A DNA stretch of 64,000 nucleotides. Origin: Actinokineospora bangkokensis (lineage in GTDB: Bacteria; Actinomycetota; Actinomycetes; Mycobacteriales; Pseudonocardiaceae). The stretch is taken from NCBI RefSeq assembly GCF_001940455.1, contig NZ_MKQR01000026.1, positions 492,351-556,350 on the forward strand, written 5' to 3'. The notes beneath the pieces were generated by a model. It searched no databases, was not told the DNA's origin, and was given only the letters and a program-made list of their open reading frames with translations. The translations under genes and the position numbers were made by a program. The stretch's first letter is position 1, and every line of letters starts with the position of its first letter. This document shows, one piece after another, positions 7,561-16,224 of the stretch.

Positions 7561-8883
7561 GTGGAGAACGGAACGGGGTCGTCGAACCCCCGCGGTGGGC
7601 GGGCGCCGGGCGCGCGCCCTGCTGCGGCGCACCCCGACCTCGCCGCGCTGCTCGCGGAGCTGGCGGAGGAGTTCCCCGACGAGCTGACCGAGGGCGACCG
7701 CGCGGTCGTCGGCGGGCTCGTCGGGCTGCGGTCGCTGACCGGCCCGGACGACGCCGCCCGCGAGCGCATGCGCGACCGGGTGCTGGTGGGCGCGCGGGAG
7801 GCGGTGGTGGCCGACCGGCCGCGGCCGTCGCCGACACCGCGCTCGCCGGGGGCGGGCCGGGCGCCCCGGTCCCGCCGGTCGCCCGCGTCCCGCGCGCCGG
7901 GCGGGACCCGCCCCGGGGAGTCCCCGAGAGCCGTGGGCCACGGTGTGCGGGGCCGCTTCGCGGTGGCCGCCGTGGTGGTGCTGCTGACGGTGTTCACCCT
8001 CGGCGGGATGAGCCTGCTGCTGGCGCGCGACGCGCTGCCGGGCGACCCGCTGTACGGGATCAAGCGCACCGGCGAGGCCGCGTCGCTGGGCCTGACCTTC
8101 GGCGACGAGGACAAGGCGTTCAAGCACCTGGAGTTCGCCACGGCGCGGGTGGGCGAGATCGAGACGCTGACCCAGCGCCACCCGGACCCGGCCGACGCCC
8201 CGGTGGCCGACTACCTCACCGCGCTGTCGGACTTCGACTCCGACACCACCGCGGGCACCCGGCAGCTGCTGGCCGTGGCCACCACCGGCGACGGCGGGCA
8301 GCTGGAGGTGCTGCGCGGGTGGGCGGCGCAGCAGGGCTCGCGGCTGGCCGCGGTGCGCGACCGGCTGCCCACCGCGGCGGCCTACCGGGCCGCGACCACG
8401 GCGAACCTGCTGGACAACGTGCAGGACAGGGCGGTGGCGCTGGCGCAGCGGCTGCCCTGCTACGAGGTCACCTCGGGCGCCCAGGACGAGATCGGGCCGC
8501 TGCCCGCGAGCGCGGTGTGCGCGCTGCGGCCGGGCGCGGTGCTGCCGCCGTCGTCGCAGGCGGGCACGATCCCGGGCACCGGGCAGACCACCACCGGCGG
8601 CGACATCACCGGTTCCCCGGCGCCCGCCCCCGGCACCGGGCAGCAGCCCGGGACCGGTGGTGGGACGCAGGCGCCGGAGGTGACCACGACCCCGCCGGGC
8701 GGGCCGACCACGGTGGCACCCGGGCTGCCGGGGCTGCCGGGCTTGCCGGGCCTGCCCAGCACCACGCCGCCGGGGACGACCGCGCCCCCGGCGGCGCCGA
8801 CGCTCACCGTGCCGCTGCCCCTCCCCCTGCCGACGATCGCCGTGCCGCCCGTGCTGGGCCTGCCCGGCCTCGAGATCGGCTGA
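7561..8883 (+). CDS. RsbN-like membrane anti-sigma factor (DUF5667 family)
   Basis: A 440-residue single-pass protein. It has an N-terminal cytoplasmic helical part (about 20-90) that would bind the sigma factor, a transmembrane helix at about 133-155 (FAVAAVVVLLTVFTLGGMSLLLA), then an extracellular DUF5667-like domain (DALPGDPLYGIKRTGEAASL) and a long Pro/Gly/Thr-rich tail. I chose GTG 7561 because GGAG precedes it and the sequence before it is uninformative. The arrangement matches RsbN, which holds BldN inactive at the membrane in Streptomyces. The tail, with repeats such as GLPGLPGLPGLP, looks wall-spanning. Co-transcription with the sigma gene is likely (129 bp gap). Confidence 0.82.
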   Translation: MENGTGSSNPRGGRAPGARPAAAHPDLAALLAELAEEFPDELTEGDRAVVGGLVGLRSLTGPDDAARERMRDRVLVGAREAVVADRPRPSPTPRSPGAGRAPRSRRSPASRAPGGTRPGESPRAVGHGVRGRFAVAAVVVLLTVFTLGGMSLLLARDALPGDPLYGIKRTGEAASLGLTFGDEDKAFKHLEFATARVGEIETLTQRHPDPADAPVADYLTALSDFDSDTTAGTRQLLAVATTGDGGQLEVLRGWAAQQGSRLAAVRDRLPTAAAYRAATTANLLDNVQDRAVALAQRLPCYEVTSGAQDEIGPLPASAVCALRPGAVLPPSSQAGTIPGTGQTTTGGDITGSPAPAPGTGQQPGTGGGTQAPEVTTTPPGGPTTVAPGLPGLPGLPGLPSTTPPGTTAPPAAPTLTVPLPLPLPTIAVPPVLGLPGLEIG

Positions 8884-8950
8884 TCGGATCGGCTGACCCG
8901 TTCGGCGCTAGGCTGGGGCGGGAGAGGCCCAATCGGACGGGAGGTTCGCG

Positions 8951-9862
8951 GTGGCCCTGGGGCGTGGGGAGCAGGACCCCGAGCGGGAGCGGCGGCGGCT
9001 GGCCAAGGTCGCCGGTGAGGCGAGCGCGGAGGCGGCGGTCGCCATCGAGGCGGCCACCCCGGACTCGCTGACCACCCCGTCCGCGCCGCCGGACCTGACC
9101 GCCGCCGCGTTCTTCGACGTGGACAACACGGTGATGATGGGCGCGTCGATCTTCCACTTCGCCAGGGGCTTGGCCGCGCGGAAGTTCTTCACCAACTCCG
9201 ACCTGGTGAAGTTCGCCGCCCAGCAGGTGATGTTCCGGGTGGGCGGCAAGGAGACCGCCGACGGCATCCGCAGCAGCCGCGAGCAGGCGCTGTCGTTCGT
9301 GGCCGGGCACACCGTGGCCGAGCTGACCTCGCTGGGCGAGGAGATCTACGACGAGCTGATGGCCGACAAGATCTGGCCGGGCACCCGCGCGCTGGCGCAG
9401 ATGCACCTCGACGCCGGGCAGCGGGTGTGGCTGGTGACGGCGACGCCGGTGGAGCTGGCGACGATCATCGCCCGGCGGCTGGGGCTGACCGGGGCGCTGG
9501 GCACGGTGGCCGAGAGCGTGGACGGGGTGTTCACCGGCAAGCTGGTGGGCGAGATGCTGCACGGCCCGGCCAAGGCGCACGCGGTGCGGGCGCTGGCGGC
9601 CAGGGAGGGCCTGGACCTGCGCCGGTGCACGGCGTACTCGGACTCCTCGAACGACGTGCCGATGCTGTCGGTGGTGGGCACGGCGGTGGCGGTGAACCCC
9701 GACGGCGGCCTGCGGGAGACCGCGCGCAAGCGCGGGTGGGAGATCCGCGACTTCCGCACCGGCCGCAAGGCGGCCAGGATCGGCGTGCCGTCGGTGCTGG
9801 GGGCGGGCGCGCTCGCGGGGGCCGTGGCGGCGGGCCTGGCCCACCGCAAGCGCATCATCTGA
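8951..9862 (+). CDS. HAD-IB family phosphatase (SerB1-like)
   Basis: A 303-residue haloacid-dehalogenase hydrolase. The nucleophile motif AAFFDVDNT has its DxD at residues 56-58. Motif II is LVTATP and motif IV is [12 protein letters not shown]. The C-terminal 25 residues are hydrophobic and end with HRKRII, suggesting a membrane tail. The family (subclass IB, Rv0505c-like) is often called phosphoserine phosphatase, but the true substrate, possibly a phospholipid or phosphoester, is unproven. The GTG start has GGGAGG upstream, and TAGGCT near 8909 may be a -10 box. Confidence 0.88.
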   Translation: MALGRGEQDPERERRRLAKVAGEASAEAAVAIEAATPDSLTTPSAPPDLTAAAFFDVDNTVMMGASIFHFARGLAARKFFTNSDLVKFAAQQVMFRVGGKETADGIRSSREQALSFVAGHTVAELTSLGEEIYDELMADKIWPGTRALAQMHLDAGQRVWLVTATPVELATIIARRLGLTGALGTVAESVDGVFTGKLVGEMLHGPAKAHAVRALAAREGLDLRRCTAYSDSSNDVPMLSVVGTAVAVNPDGGLRETARKRGWEIRDFRTGRKAARIGVPSVLGAGALAGAVAAGLAHRKRII

Positions 9863-9865
9863 CGC

Positions 9866-10021
9866 TCAGCGCGCCAGGCGGGTGATCAGCTCGCGCACGG
9901 CGTCGCGCGACACCGGCAGCTCGACACCGGGGCGCTTGCTGTCCCGAACAGCCGCGAGGTCCTGCCGCAGCTCAACACAGTTGCCGGTGCTGCCCGAACG
10001 AGAAGACTTGCGCCACTCCAC
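9866..10021 (-). CDS. DUF397 small protein, partner of the XRE regulator
   Basis: A 51-residue protein beginning VEWRKSSRSGSTGNCVEL and containing VRDSKRPG, the DUF397 signature (WRKSS, GNCVE, VRDSK). The stop TGA is at 9866-9868. I chose the GTG at 10021 because GGGAGG stands 8 nt upstream. The alternative GTG at 10027 overlaps the XRE stop codon (GTGA) but leaves only 2 nt to the Shine-Dalgarno. DUF397 genes are paired with DUF5753-type XRE regulators throughout actinobacteria, and the two are thought to act together, in some cases in toxin-antitoxin-like or developmental control. Confidence 0.85.
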   Translation of the reverse strand: MEWRKSSRSGSTGNCVELRQDLAAVRDSKRPGVELPVSRDAVRELITRLAR

Positions 10022-10023
10022 GA

Positions 10024-10854
10024 TCACAACCTCCCTAGTAGGCGCTCGATCGCCGCGCGGGAGTCCGCAGTCGAGAGTGCCATGCGATCGAGCGTCGATC
10101 GCATGTTCTCATAGCTGAGCACCTCATCCTCGTGCAGATAGACGCTGCTCCCGTACAACTCGACGTAGAGAATGGGCAGCGCCTCGGCGAAGTGCAGCAG
10201 CAGCCACGGGTGGAGCAGAAGTCGGTGCGGCGCACGCCCCGGCACAATGCGGACGGCGCGCCCCAATTCCGATGCGCGCACCAAGTGGGCCAACTGCTCC
10301 CGGAATGCGTCGACGCCGCCGAAAGGCATCCGCAGCGCCGTTTCGTGCAGAAAAGCCGTGTACTCCAGCTTGGGAAGCACTTCCTGTCGCCGCTCGCGGG
10401 CCAGCCAGCGCAGCTTGGCCTCGTCCGGCTCGACGCCGTCGTCGACCATCAGGCCGATCGCGTACTTCTCGGTTTGCAGCAGCCCAGGAATGAAGCTGAA
10501 CGACCAGTCGGTGATCGCCTTTGCCGATGCCTCGTGGCTGGCCAGGGTGCCGATGTCCGGCGGCACGCCCGGGAGCAACCGCGACCACCAGCCGTCCTGC
10601 ACACCCGTGCGGGCGCTCTGGATCAGCTCCTCGCGCTGCTCGACCGGCACGCCGTAGGTGGTCAGCACCACCGCCACGTCCTCGCTGGTGATCGTCCGCT
10701 TGCCGTTCTCCGTCCGGCTCAGCGTCGCCGCCGACCACCCGATCGCCTTCGCCGCGTCCTCCAGGCTCAGCGTGGTCTGCTGGGTGCGGACGGCCTTCAA
10801 CTGCGCGCCGATCGTGCGGTCGCGCGCCTGCGGGTTCTTCCTCTGACCGGGCAC
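10024..10854 (-). CDS. XRE-family regulator with DUF5753 (WhiJ-like)
   Basis: A 276-residue protein. An N-terminal helix-turn-helix at about 12-70 (IGAQLKAVRTQQTTLSLEDAA, then GWSAATLSRTENGKRTIT) is followed by the large DUF5753 domain (SFSFIPGLLQTEKYAIGLM to the C-terminus), the architecture of WhiJ-type regulators. The GTG start at 10854 has GGAAAGGGAAG directly upstream. The same frame runs further up without support. It is followed by the DUF397 gene with overlap, and divergent from a P450 gene, which may be a target. TAGATT in the 5' region is a possible -10 on this strand. Confidence 0.88.
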   Translation of the reverse strand: MPGQRKNPQARDRTIGAQLKAVRTQQTTLSLEDAAKAIGWSAATLSRTENGKRTITSEDVAVVLTTYGVPVEQREELIQSARTGVQDGWWSRLLPGVPPDIGTLASHEASAKAITDWSFSFIPGLLQTEKYAIGLMVDDGVEPDEAKLRWLARERRQEVLPKLEYTAFLHETALRMPFGGVDAFREQLAHLVRASELGRAVRIVPGRAPHRLLLHPWLLLHFAEALPILYVELYGSSVYLHEDEVLSYENMRSTLDRMALSTADSRAAIERLLGRL

Positions 10855-11161
10855 GTCTTCCCTTTCCACCCCCGAAATGGCGCCTGCGCGCCAATGCGGG
10901 AAATCTACGCTGTGGGCGCACCCGGCGGGGCGGACAACGACTGGCACTCGACTCCCGGACCGCTGTTGCACCATAGGGAACAACCCCGCACCAGGCAAAC
11001 CGTTCGCCCATCGGGTGACCGGTACCGGAGGCTGAAACAAAGAAAACCCACACGACCGCACCCGCTCACCAATTCCCCGCGCCCGGCACCCGGTCGCCGC
11101 CGCGGGGCGCACCGGTGCCACGTCCCTGGTCCGCGGTGCCCCGGCTGCCTAGGCTGGCGGC
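10855..11161. other. Divergent promoter region between XRE regulator and P450
   Basis: No gene is seen in these 307 bp. It is the only A/T-richer stretch nearby (GAAACAAAGAAAACC near 11035). TAGGCT at 11150-11155 lies 6 nt before the P450 ATG. On the other strand TAGATT may serve the XRE gene. No clear operator dyad was found. Confidence 0.5.
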
Positions 11162-12421
11162 ATGGCACTGCGGCACGAGGTGGCGCTCGGCGCCCGGCTG
11201 GGACTCATGCGCGCGCTCCTCGGCGGCGTCGCCCTCGCGGGCGACCCGCTGGCCCGGGTGGTCTCCGGCGCATCGCGGCGCGACCCGTACGCCCAGTACG
11301 CCAAGATGCGCGGGGTCACCCGCAGCCGAGTCGGCGCGCTCACCGTCGGCTCGCACGCCCTGGTCGCCTCGGTGCTGCGCGACCGCCGCTTCGGCGTGCG
11401 CACCACCGACCTCAGCGGCCCCGAACCCGTCGCCCACTCGCCGCTGCCCGGCGCGGTCGAGGTCGGCCCCACGTTCCTGGAGCTGGACCCGCCCGACCAC
11501 ACCCGGTTGCGCCGCCTCGCCCAGCCCGCCTTCGGCGCGGGCAAGATCGCCGGGTACCGCGAGTCGGTCACCGCCACCACGCACCGGCTGCTCGACGCGG
11601 CCCTGGCCAAGCCCGAGTTCGACCTCATCGCGGACTTCGCCGTCCCGCTGCCCATCGCCGTGATCAGCGACCTGCTCGGGCTGCCCCCCGGCGACGACGG
11701 CAGCTTCCTGCGCTACGGCCGCGCCCTGGGCGCCTCCCTCGACGGCGTCCGCTCGCTGTCCGACGCGCGCAACCTGCGCGAGGCCACCACGGCCCTGGAA
11801 ACCCTCTTCCAGGGCCTCATCCCCGAGCGCGAGCGCTCACCCGGCCCGGACGTCATCAGCACCCTGGTCGGCGCGCTCGGCCGCGGCGAGCTGACCGAGC
11901 GGGAGCTGATCACCACCTGCGAGCTGCTGCTCATCGCGGGCTTCGAGACCACGTCCAACCTCATCGGCAACGCCGTGCACACCTTCGCCGCGCACCCCGC
12001 CGAGTGGGCCGCGCTGCGCGCCGACCCGGCGCTGGCGGGCCGGGCCGTCGACGAGGTGCTGCGCTACCAGTCCCCGGTGCAGCTCACCCAGCGCTTCCCG
12101 CACGAGCCCGTGGAGCTGGCCGGGCGGCGCATCCGCCCCGACAGCATGGTCATCTGCCTGATCGGCGGGGCGAACCGGGACCCGGAGGTGTTCACCGACC
12201 CCGACCGGTTCACCCTGTCCCGGGAGAACGCGGGCGAGCACCTGTCGTTCTCCGCGGGCATCCACTACTGCCTGGGCGCCCCGCTGGCCCGGCTGGAGGG
12301 CGAGGTCGCGCTCACCGCCCTGGCCGAGCGGCTGCCCGAGCTGCGCCCGCGCGGGCGGGCCCGCTGGCGCCGGACGGTCGTGATCCGCGGCCTCACCCGC
12401 TACCGGCTGGCGCCCGCCTGA
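11162..12421 (+). CDS. Cytochrome P450
   Basis: A 419-residue soluble bacterial P450. The I-helix oxygen-binding motif is LLIAGFETTSN, the K-helix ExxR lies in DEVLRYQSP, and the heme loop FSAGIHYCLGAPLA carries the thiolate Cys (about 370). N-terminal VSGASRRDPYAQYAKMRG is typical of actinobacterial class I enzymes. No ferredoxin or reductase gene adjoins it, so redox partners must be elsewhere. TAGGCT ends 6 nt before the ATG and there is no Shine-Dalgarno, suggesting a leaderless transcript. Substrate cannot be predicted. The divergent XRE/DUF397 pair may control it. Confidence 0.93.
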   Translation: MALRHEVALGARLGLMRALLGGVALAGDPLARVVSGASRRDPYAQYAKMRGVTRSRVGALTVGSHALVASVLRDRRFGVRTTDLSGPEPVAHSPLPGAVEVGPTFLELDPPDHTRLRRLAQPAFGAGKIAGYRESVTATTHRLLDAALAKPEFDLIADFAVPLPIAVISDLLGLPPGDDGSFLRYGRALGASLDGVRSLSDARNLREATTALETLFQGLIPERERSPGPDVISTLVGALGRGELTERELITTCELLLIAGFETTSNLIGNAVHTFAAHPAEWAALRADPALAGRAVDEVLRYQSPVQLTQRFPHEPVELAGRRIRPDSMVICLIGGANRDPEVFTDPDRFTLSRENAGEHLSFSAGIHYCLGAPLARLEGEVALTALAERLPELRPRGRARWRRTVVIRGLTRYRLAPA

Positions 12422-12475
12422 CCCGTCCTGCCCCCGGCCCGGCCCGCTCAGCCCGGCCTGCCCAGCCCGACCCGC

Positions 12476-13444
12476 TCAGCCCAGGAACGGGTTCCCGCGC
12501 TGGGTGAGCATCCGGTAGAGGGTCTGCTGGATGTTCTCCCGCACCTGGTCGGTCAGGTTGAACACCAGCATCGGGTCGTCCTGGGCGTCGGCGTCGTAGC
12601 CGTCGGTGGGGATCGGCGCGCCGAACTTGATGTGCCACTTCGACGGCAGCGGGATCGCCCCCAGCGGGCCCAGCAGCGGGAACGTCGGCGTCACCGGGAA
12701 GTACGGCAGGCCGAACAGCCGGGCCAGCGGCTTGAGGTCGGCGATCTTCGGGTAGATCTCCTCGGCGCCCACGATCGAGCACGGGATGATCGGCACGCCC
12801 GTCTTCAGCGCCGCGGTGACGAACCCGCCCCGGCCGAAGCGCTGGAGCTTGTAGCGCTCGGAGAACGGCTTGCCGATGCCCTTGAAGCCCTCCGGCCACA
12901 CCCCCACCAGCTCGCCCGAGCGCAGCAGCTGCTCGGCGTCGGGGTTGCAGGCCAGGGTCTGCCCGGACTTGCGGGCCAGCGCGCCCAGCAGCGGCACCTG
13001 GAACACCAGGTCGGCGCCGAGCATCCGCAGGTAGCGCGAGCGCGGGTGGTTGTCGTGCACCGCCACGGCCGCCATCACCGAGTCGATCGGCAACGTGCCG
13101 GAGTGGTTGGACACGATCAGCGCCCCGCCCTCCAGCGGCAGGTTCTCCACCCCGCTGACCTCGACCCGGAACCACTTGCGGTACAGCGCGCGCAGCGGCG
13201 GCAGCAGCAGGGCCTCGGTCAGCTCGGGGTCGAAGCCGAACCGGTCCACCGGGTAGTCGCCGGTGAGCCTGCGGCGGGCGAAGGCCAGCGCGTCGGCCAG
13301 GCCGCGGCGCAGGCCGTCGACCTCCGGCGCGGGCCGCCCACCCGGGCGCAGCGGCACCGGCTCCACCGCGGGCCCGTCCGGCGACGGCGGCACCCGGCGG
13401 TGCCGGTCCGACCGCTGCAGCGGGATGACCCGTGCCTCCTGCAT
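12476..13444 (-). CDS. PlsC-type lysophospholipid acyltransferase family protein
   Basis: A 322-residue protein. The acyltransferase core has NHSGTLPID (the HX4D catalytic motif), then LVGVWPEGFKGIGKPFSERY (the EG motif) and VPIIPCSIVG. It should transfer an acyl chain to a lysolipid or glycerol phosphate at the membrane face. ATG 13444 has GGAGGCGAGG upstream. An in-frame GTG at 13477 overlaps the stop of the epimerase gene (GTGA) and would add 11 residues, so the start is not settled. It forms an operon with the epimerase, as for Rv0501-Rv0502 in M. tuberculosis. Confidence 0.88.
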   Translation of the reverse strand: MQEARVIPLQRSDRHRRVPPSPDGPAVEPVPLRPGGRPAPEVDGLRRGLADALAFARRRLTGDYPVDRFGFDPELTEALLLPPLRALYRKWFRVEVSGVENLPLEGGALIVSNHSGTLPIDSVMAAVAVHDNHPRSRYLRMLGADLVFQVPLLGALARKSGQTLACNPDAEQLLRSGELVGVWPEGFKGIGKPFSERYKLQRFGRGGFVTAALKTGVPIIPCSIVGAEEIYPKIADLKPLARLFGLPYFPVTPTFPLLGPLGAIPLPSKWHIKFGAPIPTDGYDADAQDDPMLVFNLTDQVRENIQQTLYRMLTQRGNPFLG

Positions 13445-13473
13445 CCTCGCCTCCGCCTCCGCTCGCTCCGGTC

Positions 13474-14502
13474 TCACGACCCCACCCCCAGCAACCGCCG
13501 CTCCAGGGCCTTCAGCGGCGCCGGGTCCAGGATGGGCCGCAGCGCGCTGCCGTGCACGTAGTCGTCGAACGCCTGCCGGGTGGTCCACCGCGGGGTGAAC
13601 CCGAACACCGTGCGCAGCCGGGTCGTGTCCACCACCCGGCCGTAGTTGAGGAAGGCGACGTGGTCGGGGTTGAAGTCGACCAGCCGCGCCCCGCGCAGCA
13701 GCCTGCCCGCGGTGGGCATGGCCGCGGCGGGCATCGGCAGCTGGAGCCGCCCCGCCCGGCGGATCGCCTGCGACAACATCAGCACCCCGTCACCACCGGC
13801 GTTGAACACCCCGCCGCCCTCGCGCAGCGCCGCCTGCTCCAGCACGGCCAGCGCGTCCTCGGAGTGCAGCAGCTGGATGCGGGCGTCGTAGCCGAGCACG
13901 GTGGGCACCACCGGCAGCGCGAAGTAGCGGGTGAGCACCGTGTCGACCCGGGGGCCGATCAGGTTGGTCAACCGGATCAGGGTGACCTCGACGTCCGGGC
14001 GCCTGCGGGCGAACCCGCGCACGTACTGCTCCACCTCGACCGCGTCGCGGGCCGGACCGGTGGAGGAGAGGTCCTTGGGGGTGTCCTCCTCGGTGAACAC
14101 CGCGGGCGAGCGGGCACCGGCGCCGTACACCGCCGCCGTCGACTTCACCACCAGCTTGCGCACCGAGGGCGCCCGCTGGCAGGCCGCCAGCAGCTGCATG
14201 GTGCCGATGACGTTCATCTCCTTGAGCGCCGAGCGGCGGCTCGGGCCCGGGGGCACCGCGGTGAGCGAGGCGTGCACCACCGTGTCCACGTCGGCGGAGG
14301 TGATGACCTTGGCGATGAGCGGGTTGCGGATGTCCGCGCGGACGAACTCCGCCCGGCCCATCGTGCGCACGACGTCGCGGTGCGGGGGGACGGTGTCCAC
14401 GCCCAGCACTCGCTCGATGGCGGGGTCGGCCGCGAGCCGGGCGGCCAGGTGGCCGCCGAGGTAGCCGCCCACACCGGTGACCAGAACGACCTTCGGCGTC
14501 AT
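13474..14502 (-). CDS. NAD-dependent epimerase/dehydratase (GalE2-like extended SDR)
   Basis: A 342-residue extended SDR. The Rossmann motif GVGGYLGGHLAARL is at about 10-23, VVHASLTAV is the substrate-side strand, and KSTAAVYGAG holds the catalytic Ser/Thr region. The usual YxxxK active site is not clear: the place where it should stand reads DAVEVEQYVRGFAR. The same appears, from memory, in mycobacterial Rv0501-like proteins, so activity as a sugar epimerase is uncertain. ATG 14502 starts the protein. It is transcribed into the acyltransferase gene with a start/stop overlap, hinting at a shared role in lipid or glycolipid metabolism. Confidence 0.85.
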   Translation of the reverse strand: MTPKVVLVTGVGGYLGGHLAARLAADPAIERVLGVDTVPPHRDVVRTMGRAEFVRADIRNPLIAKVITSADVDTVVHASLTAVPPGPSRRSALKEMNVIGTMQLLAACQRAPSVRKLVVKSTAAVYGAGARSPAVFTEEDTPKDLSSTGPARDAVEVEQYVRGFARRRPDVEVTLIRLTNLIGPRVDTVLTRYFALPVVPTVLGYDARIQLLHSEDALAVLEQAALREGGGVFNAGGDGVLMLSQAIRRAGRLQLPMPAAAMPTAGRLLRGARLVDFNPDHVAFLNYGRVVDTTRLRTVFGFTPRWTTRQAFDDYVHGSALRPILDPAPLKALERRLLGVGS

Positions 14503-14627
14503 GGGCTTCCCTAGTGGGGTGAGGCGCTGCCCGCTCGACTGTACGCGGGTCCCGGCGCGGCGCGAATCGAGGCAACCGAGAGTTAACGCAGGTCACACGC
14601 GTTGTCCGGGCGGGCCGGGAGACGACG

Positions 14628-14665
14628 CAGGGCGGCTTGTGCGCACGTGCGCACAAGCCGCCCTG
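14628..14665. terminator. Perfect 38-bp palindrome, likely terminator of the bS22 unit
   Basis: CAGGGCGGCTTGTGCGCAC is followed directly by its exact complement, giving a 19-bp stem 19 bp downstream of the bS22 stop. It lies between the bS22 gene and the next leftward gene. There is no T-run, as usual for actinobacterial hairpin terminators. Confidence 0.75.
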
Positions 14666-14683
14666 CCAGGTGTCGCGGAAGCC

Positions 14684-14785
14684 CTACTTCTTGAGCTTGC
14701 GCCGCTGGACGCGGGTCTTGCGCAGCAGCTTGCGGTGCTTCTTCTTCGACATGCGCTTGCGGCGCTTCTTGATGACCGAGCCCAT
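14684..14785 (-). CDS. Small ribosomal protein bS22-like (AURKAIP1/COX24 domain)
   Basis: A 33-residue, extremely basic peptide: [20 protein letters not shown] followed by [13 protein letters not shown]. It is nearly identical to the 33-residue bS22 protein that was found in mycobacterial ribosomes only by structure, and sits at the Rv0500B position. The ATG at 14785 follows GAGGT. The open frame extends upstream but the conserved peptide begins here. It lies between the HTH gene and the epimerase, as in mycobacteria. Confidence 0.93.
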   Translation of the reverse strand: MGSVIKKRRKRMSKKKHRKLLRKTRVQRRKLKK

Positions 14786-14923
14786 AGGGGACCTCAGCTC
14801 CGTTCCGTAGTCGTACGGGGTGTCCGGCGCTCCGGTGCTGCGACGTCGCAGGACGCGCGCCAAGACACCAGGCACAACGGCTGACCAGAGTACCCGGTGG
14901 TCCGATCGCCCCGCCGAGGTGGG

Positions 14924-15139
14924 TCAGCCCGCGTCGAAGTAGGCGTTCTGCAGGTACTCGTGCACCGCCTTCTCCGGCACCCGGAACGACTTGCCCACCC
15001 GCACCGCGGGCAGCTCACCGCCGTGCACCAGCCGGTACACCGTCATCTTCGAGACCCGCATCACCGCGGCCACCTCGGCCACCGTGAGGAACTGCACCTG
15101 CGGCAGCGCCACCGGGTCGTCACGCTTGGAACCAGCCAT
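14924..15139 (-). CDS. Excisionase-type MerR-like DNA-binding protein (BldC-like)
   Basis: A 71-residue protein with a single helix-turn-helix: FLTVAEVAAVMRVSKMTVYR, then LVHGGELPAVRVGKSFRVPE. This is the excisionase/MerR N-terminal-like fold of the BldC and Rv0500A family, small regulators that bind direct repeats in head-to-tail arrays. ATG 15139 is chosen; a GTG at 15145 lies closer to GGAGG and would add two residues. It is transcribed toward bS22. In Streptomyces BldC-family proteins control development, which would fit the BldN-type sigma factor in this window. Confidence 0.88.
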   Translation of the reverse strand: MAGSKRDDPVALPQVQFLTVAEVAAVMRVSKMTVYRLVHGGELPAVRVGKSFRVPEKAVHEYLQNAYFDAG

Positions 15140-15278
15140 GATCACCGCAACCTCCACACGCGTCGCGCCGCCGGCTTCCCCACCGGCGGTATCGACACGC
15201 ACGTGCTTCGGTCGAGCGTAGCGGGACTGGTGTGACTGGTGCGACGAACAGCGGGGGGAAATTCCGCCCCCGCCCGGG

Positions 15279-16106
15279 TCAGCCCTGCTCGTGGGCCGCG
15301 CCGAGCTGTTGCGAGCGGTCGCGGGCGGCCTCGATCGCGGCGATGAGCGCGGCCCGCACGCCGTGCTTCTCCAGCTCCCGGATGGCCATGATCGTCGTGC
15401 CCGCGGGCGAGGTGACGGCCTCGCGCAGGGTCACCGGGTGGTTGCCGCCCTGGGCGAGCATCGTCGCCGCGCCGACCGCCGACTGCACGATGAGGTCCTG
15501 GGCCACCGCGCGCGGCAGGCCCAGCAGGATGCCCGCGTCGATCATGGCCTCGACCAGGTAGAAGAAGTACGCCGGACCCGACCCCGACAGCGCCGTCACC
15601 GCGTCCTGCTGCGACTCCGGCACCACCACGACCTTGCCCACCACGCCCAGCACCTCGGAGACGAGGTCCAGGTGATCCGGGCTCGCGTGGGCACCCGCGG
15701 ACAACGCGCTCATCGCCTGGCCGACCACCATCGGCGTGTTCGGCATGACCCGCACCACCGGCACGCCCTCGGCCAGCCTCCGCTCGAACAGCGCCGTCGG
15801 CAGCCCCGCGCACAGCGACACCACCAGCTTGTCCGGCGTCACCACCCCCGCCAGCTCGTCGAGCAACGGCTCGATGTCCTGCGGCTTGACGGCCACCACC
15901 AGCACGTCCGCCGTCCGGGCAGCGGTCGGCACGTCGGCCGAGGCGATCCCGTACTCGGAGGTCAGCTGCGCCGCCCGCTCCGCCGACCGCTCCGTGAACA
16001 CCAACTCCCCGGCGTCGCGCCCCCCGGAGAGCAGCCCCGACAGCAGCGCCTCCCCGATCTTGCCCGCCCCGAAAACCCCGACAACGGGCCGCTTCGCCTC
16101 AGTCAT
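15279..16106 (-). CDS. proC: Pyrroline-5-carboxylate reductase
   Basis: A 275-residue enzyme for the last step of proline synthesis, reducing pyrroline-5-carboxylate with NAD(P)H. N-terminal VVGVFGAGKIGEALLSGLL is the dinucleotide-binding motif. VVRVMPNTPMVVGQAMSAL, then ALSGSGPAYFFYLVEAMIDA and the C-terminal VTSPAGTTIMAIRELEKHG are the ProC signatures. I took the ATG at 16106; another ATG 21 nt upstream has no better ribosome-binding site. A proline dehydrogenase gene lies 1 kb upstream in the same orientation, so opposing proline steps are neighbours. Confidence 0.95.
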   Translation of the reverse strand: MTEAKRPVVGVFGAGKIGEALLSGLLSGGRDAGELVFTERSAERAAQLTSEYGIASADVPTAARTADVLVVAVKPQDIEPLLDELAGVVTPDKLVVSLCAGLPTALFERRLAEGVPVVRVMPNTPMVVGQAMSALSAGAHASPDHLDLVSEVLGVVGKVVVVPESQQDAVTALSGSGPAYFFYLVEAMIDAGILLGLPRAVAQDLIVQSAVGAATMLAQGGNHPVTLREAVTSPAGTTIMAIRELEKHGVRAALIAAIEAARDRSQQLGAAHEQG

Positions 16107-16224
16107 GCCCGCCAGGCTATCCACCATCCGGCCCAGTTCAGCCGACCAGGTCCTCCGGGGCTCCGCTGCGCGGGGCTCCGGACACGCGGGGGCTTGGGTG
16201 GGTGGTCCGGTTGGGTGGAGGGGG

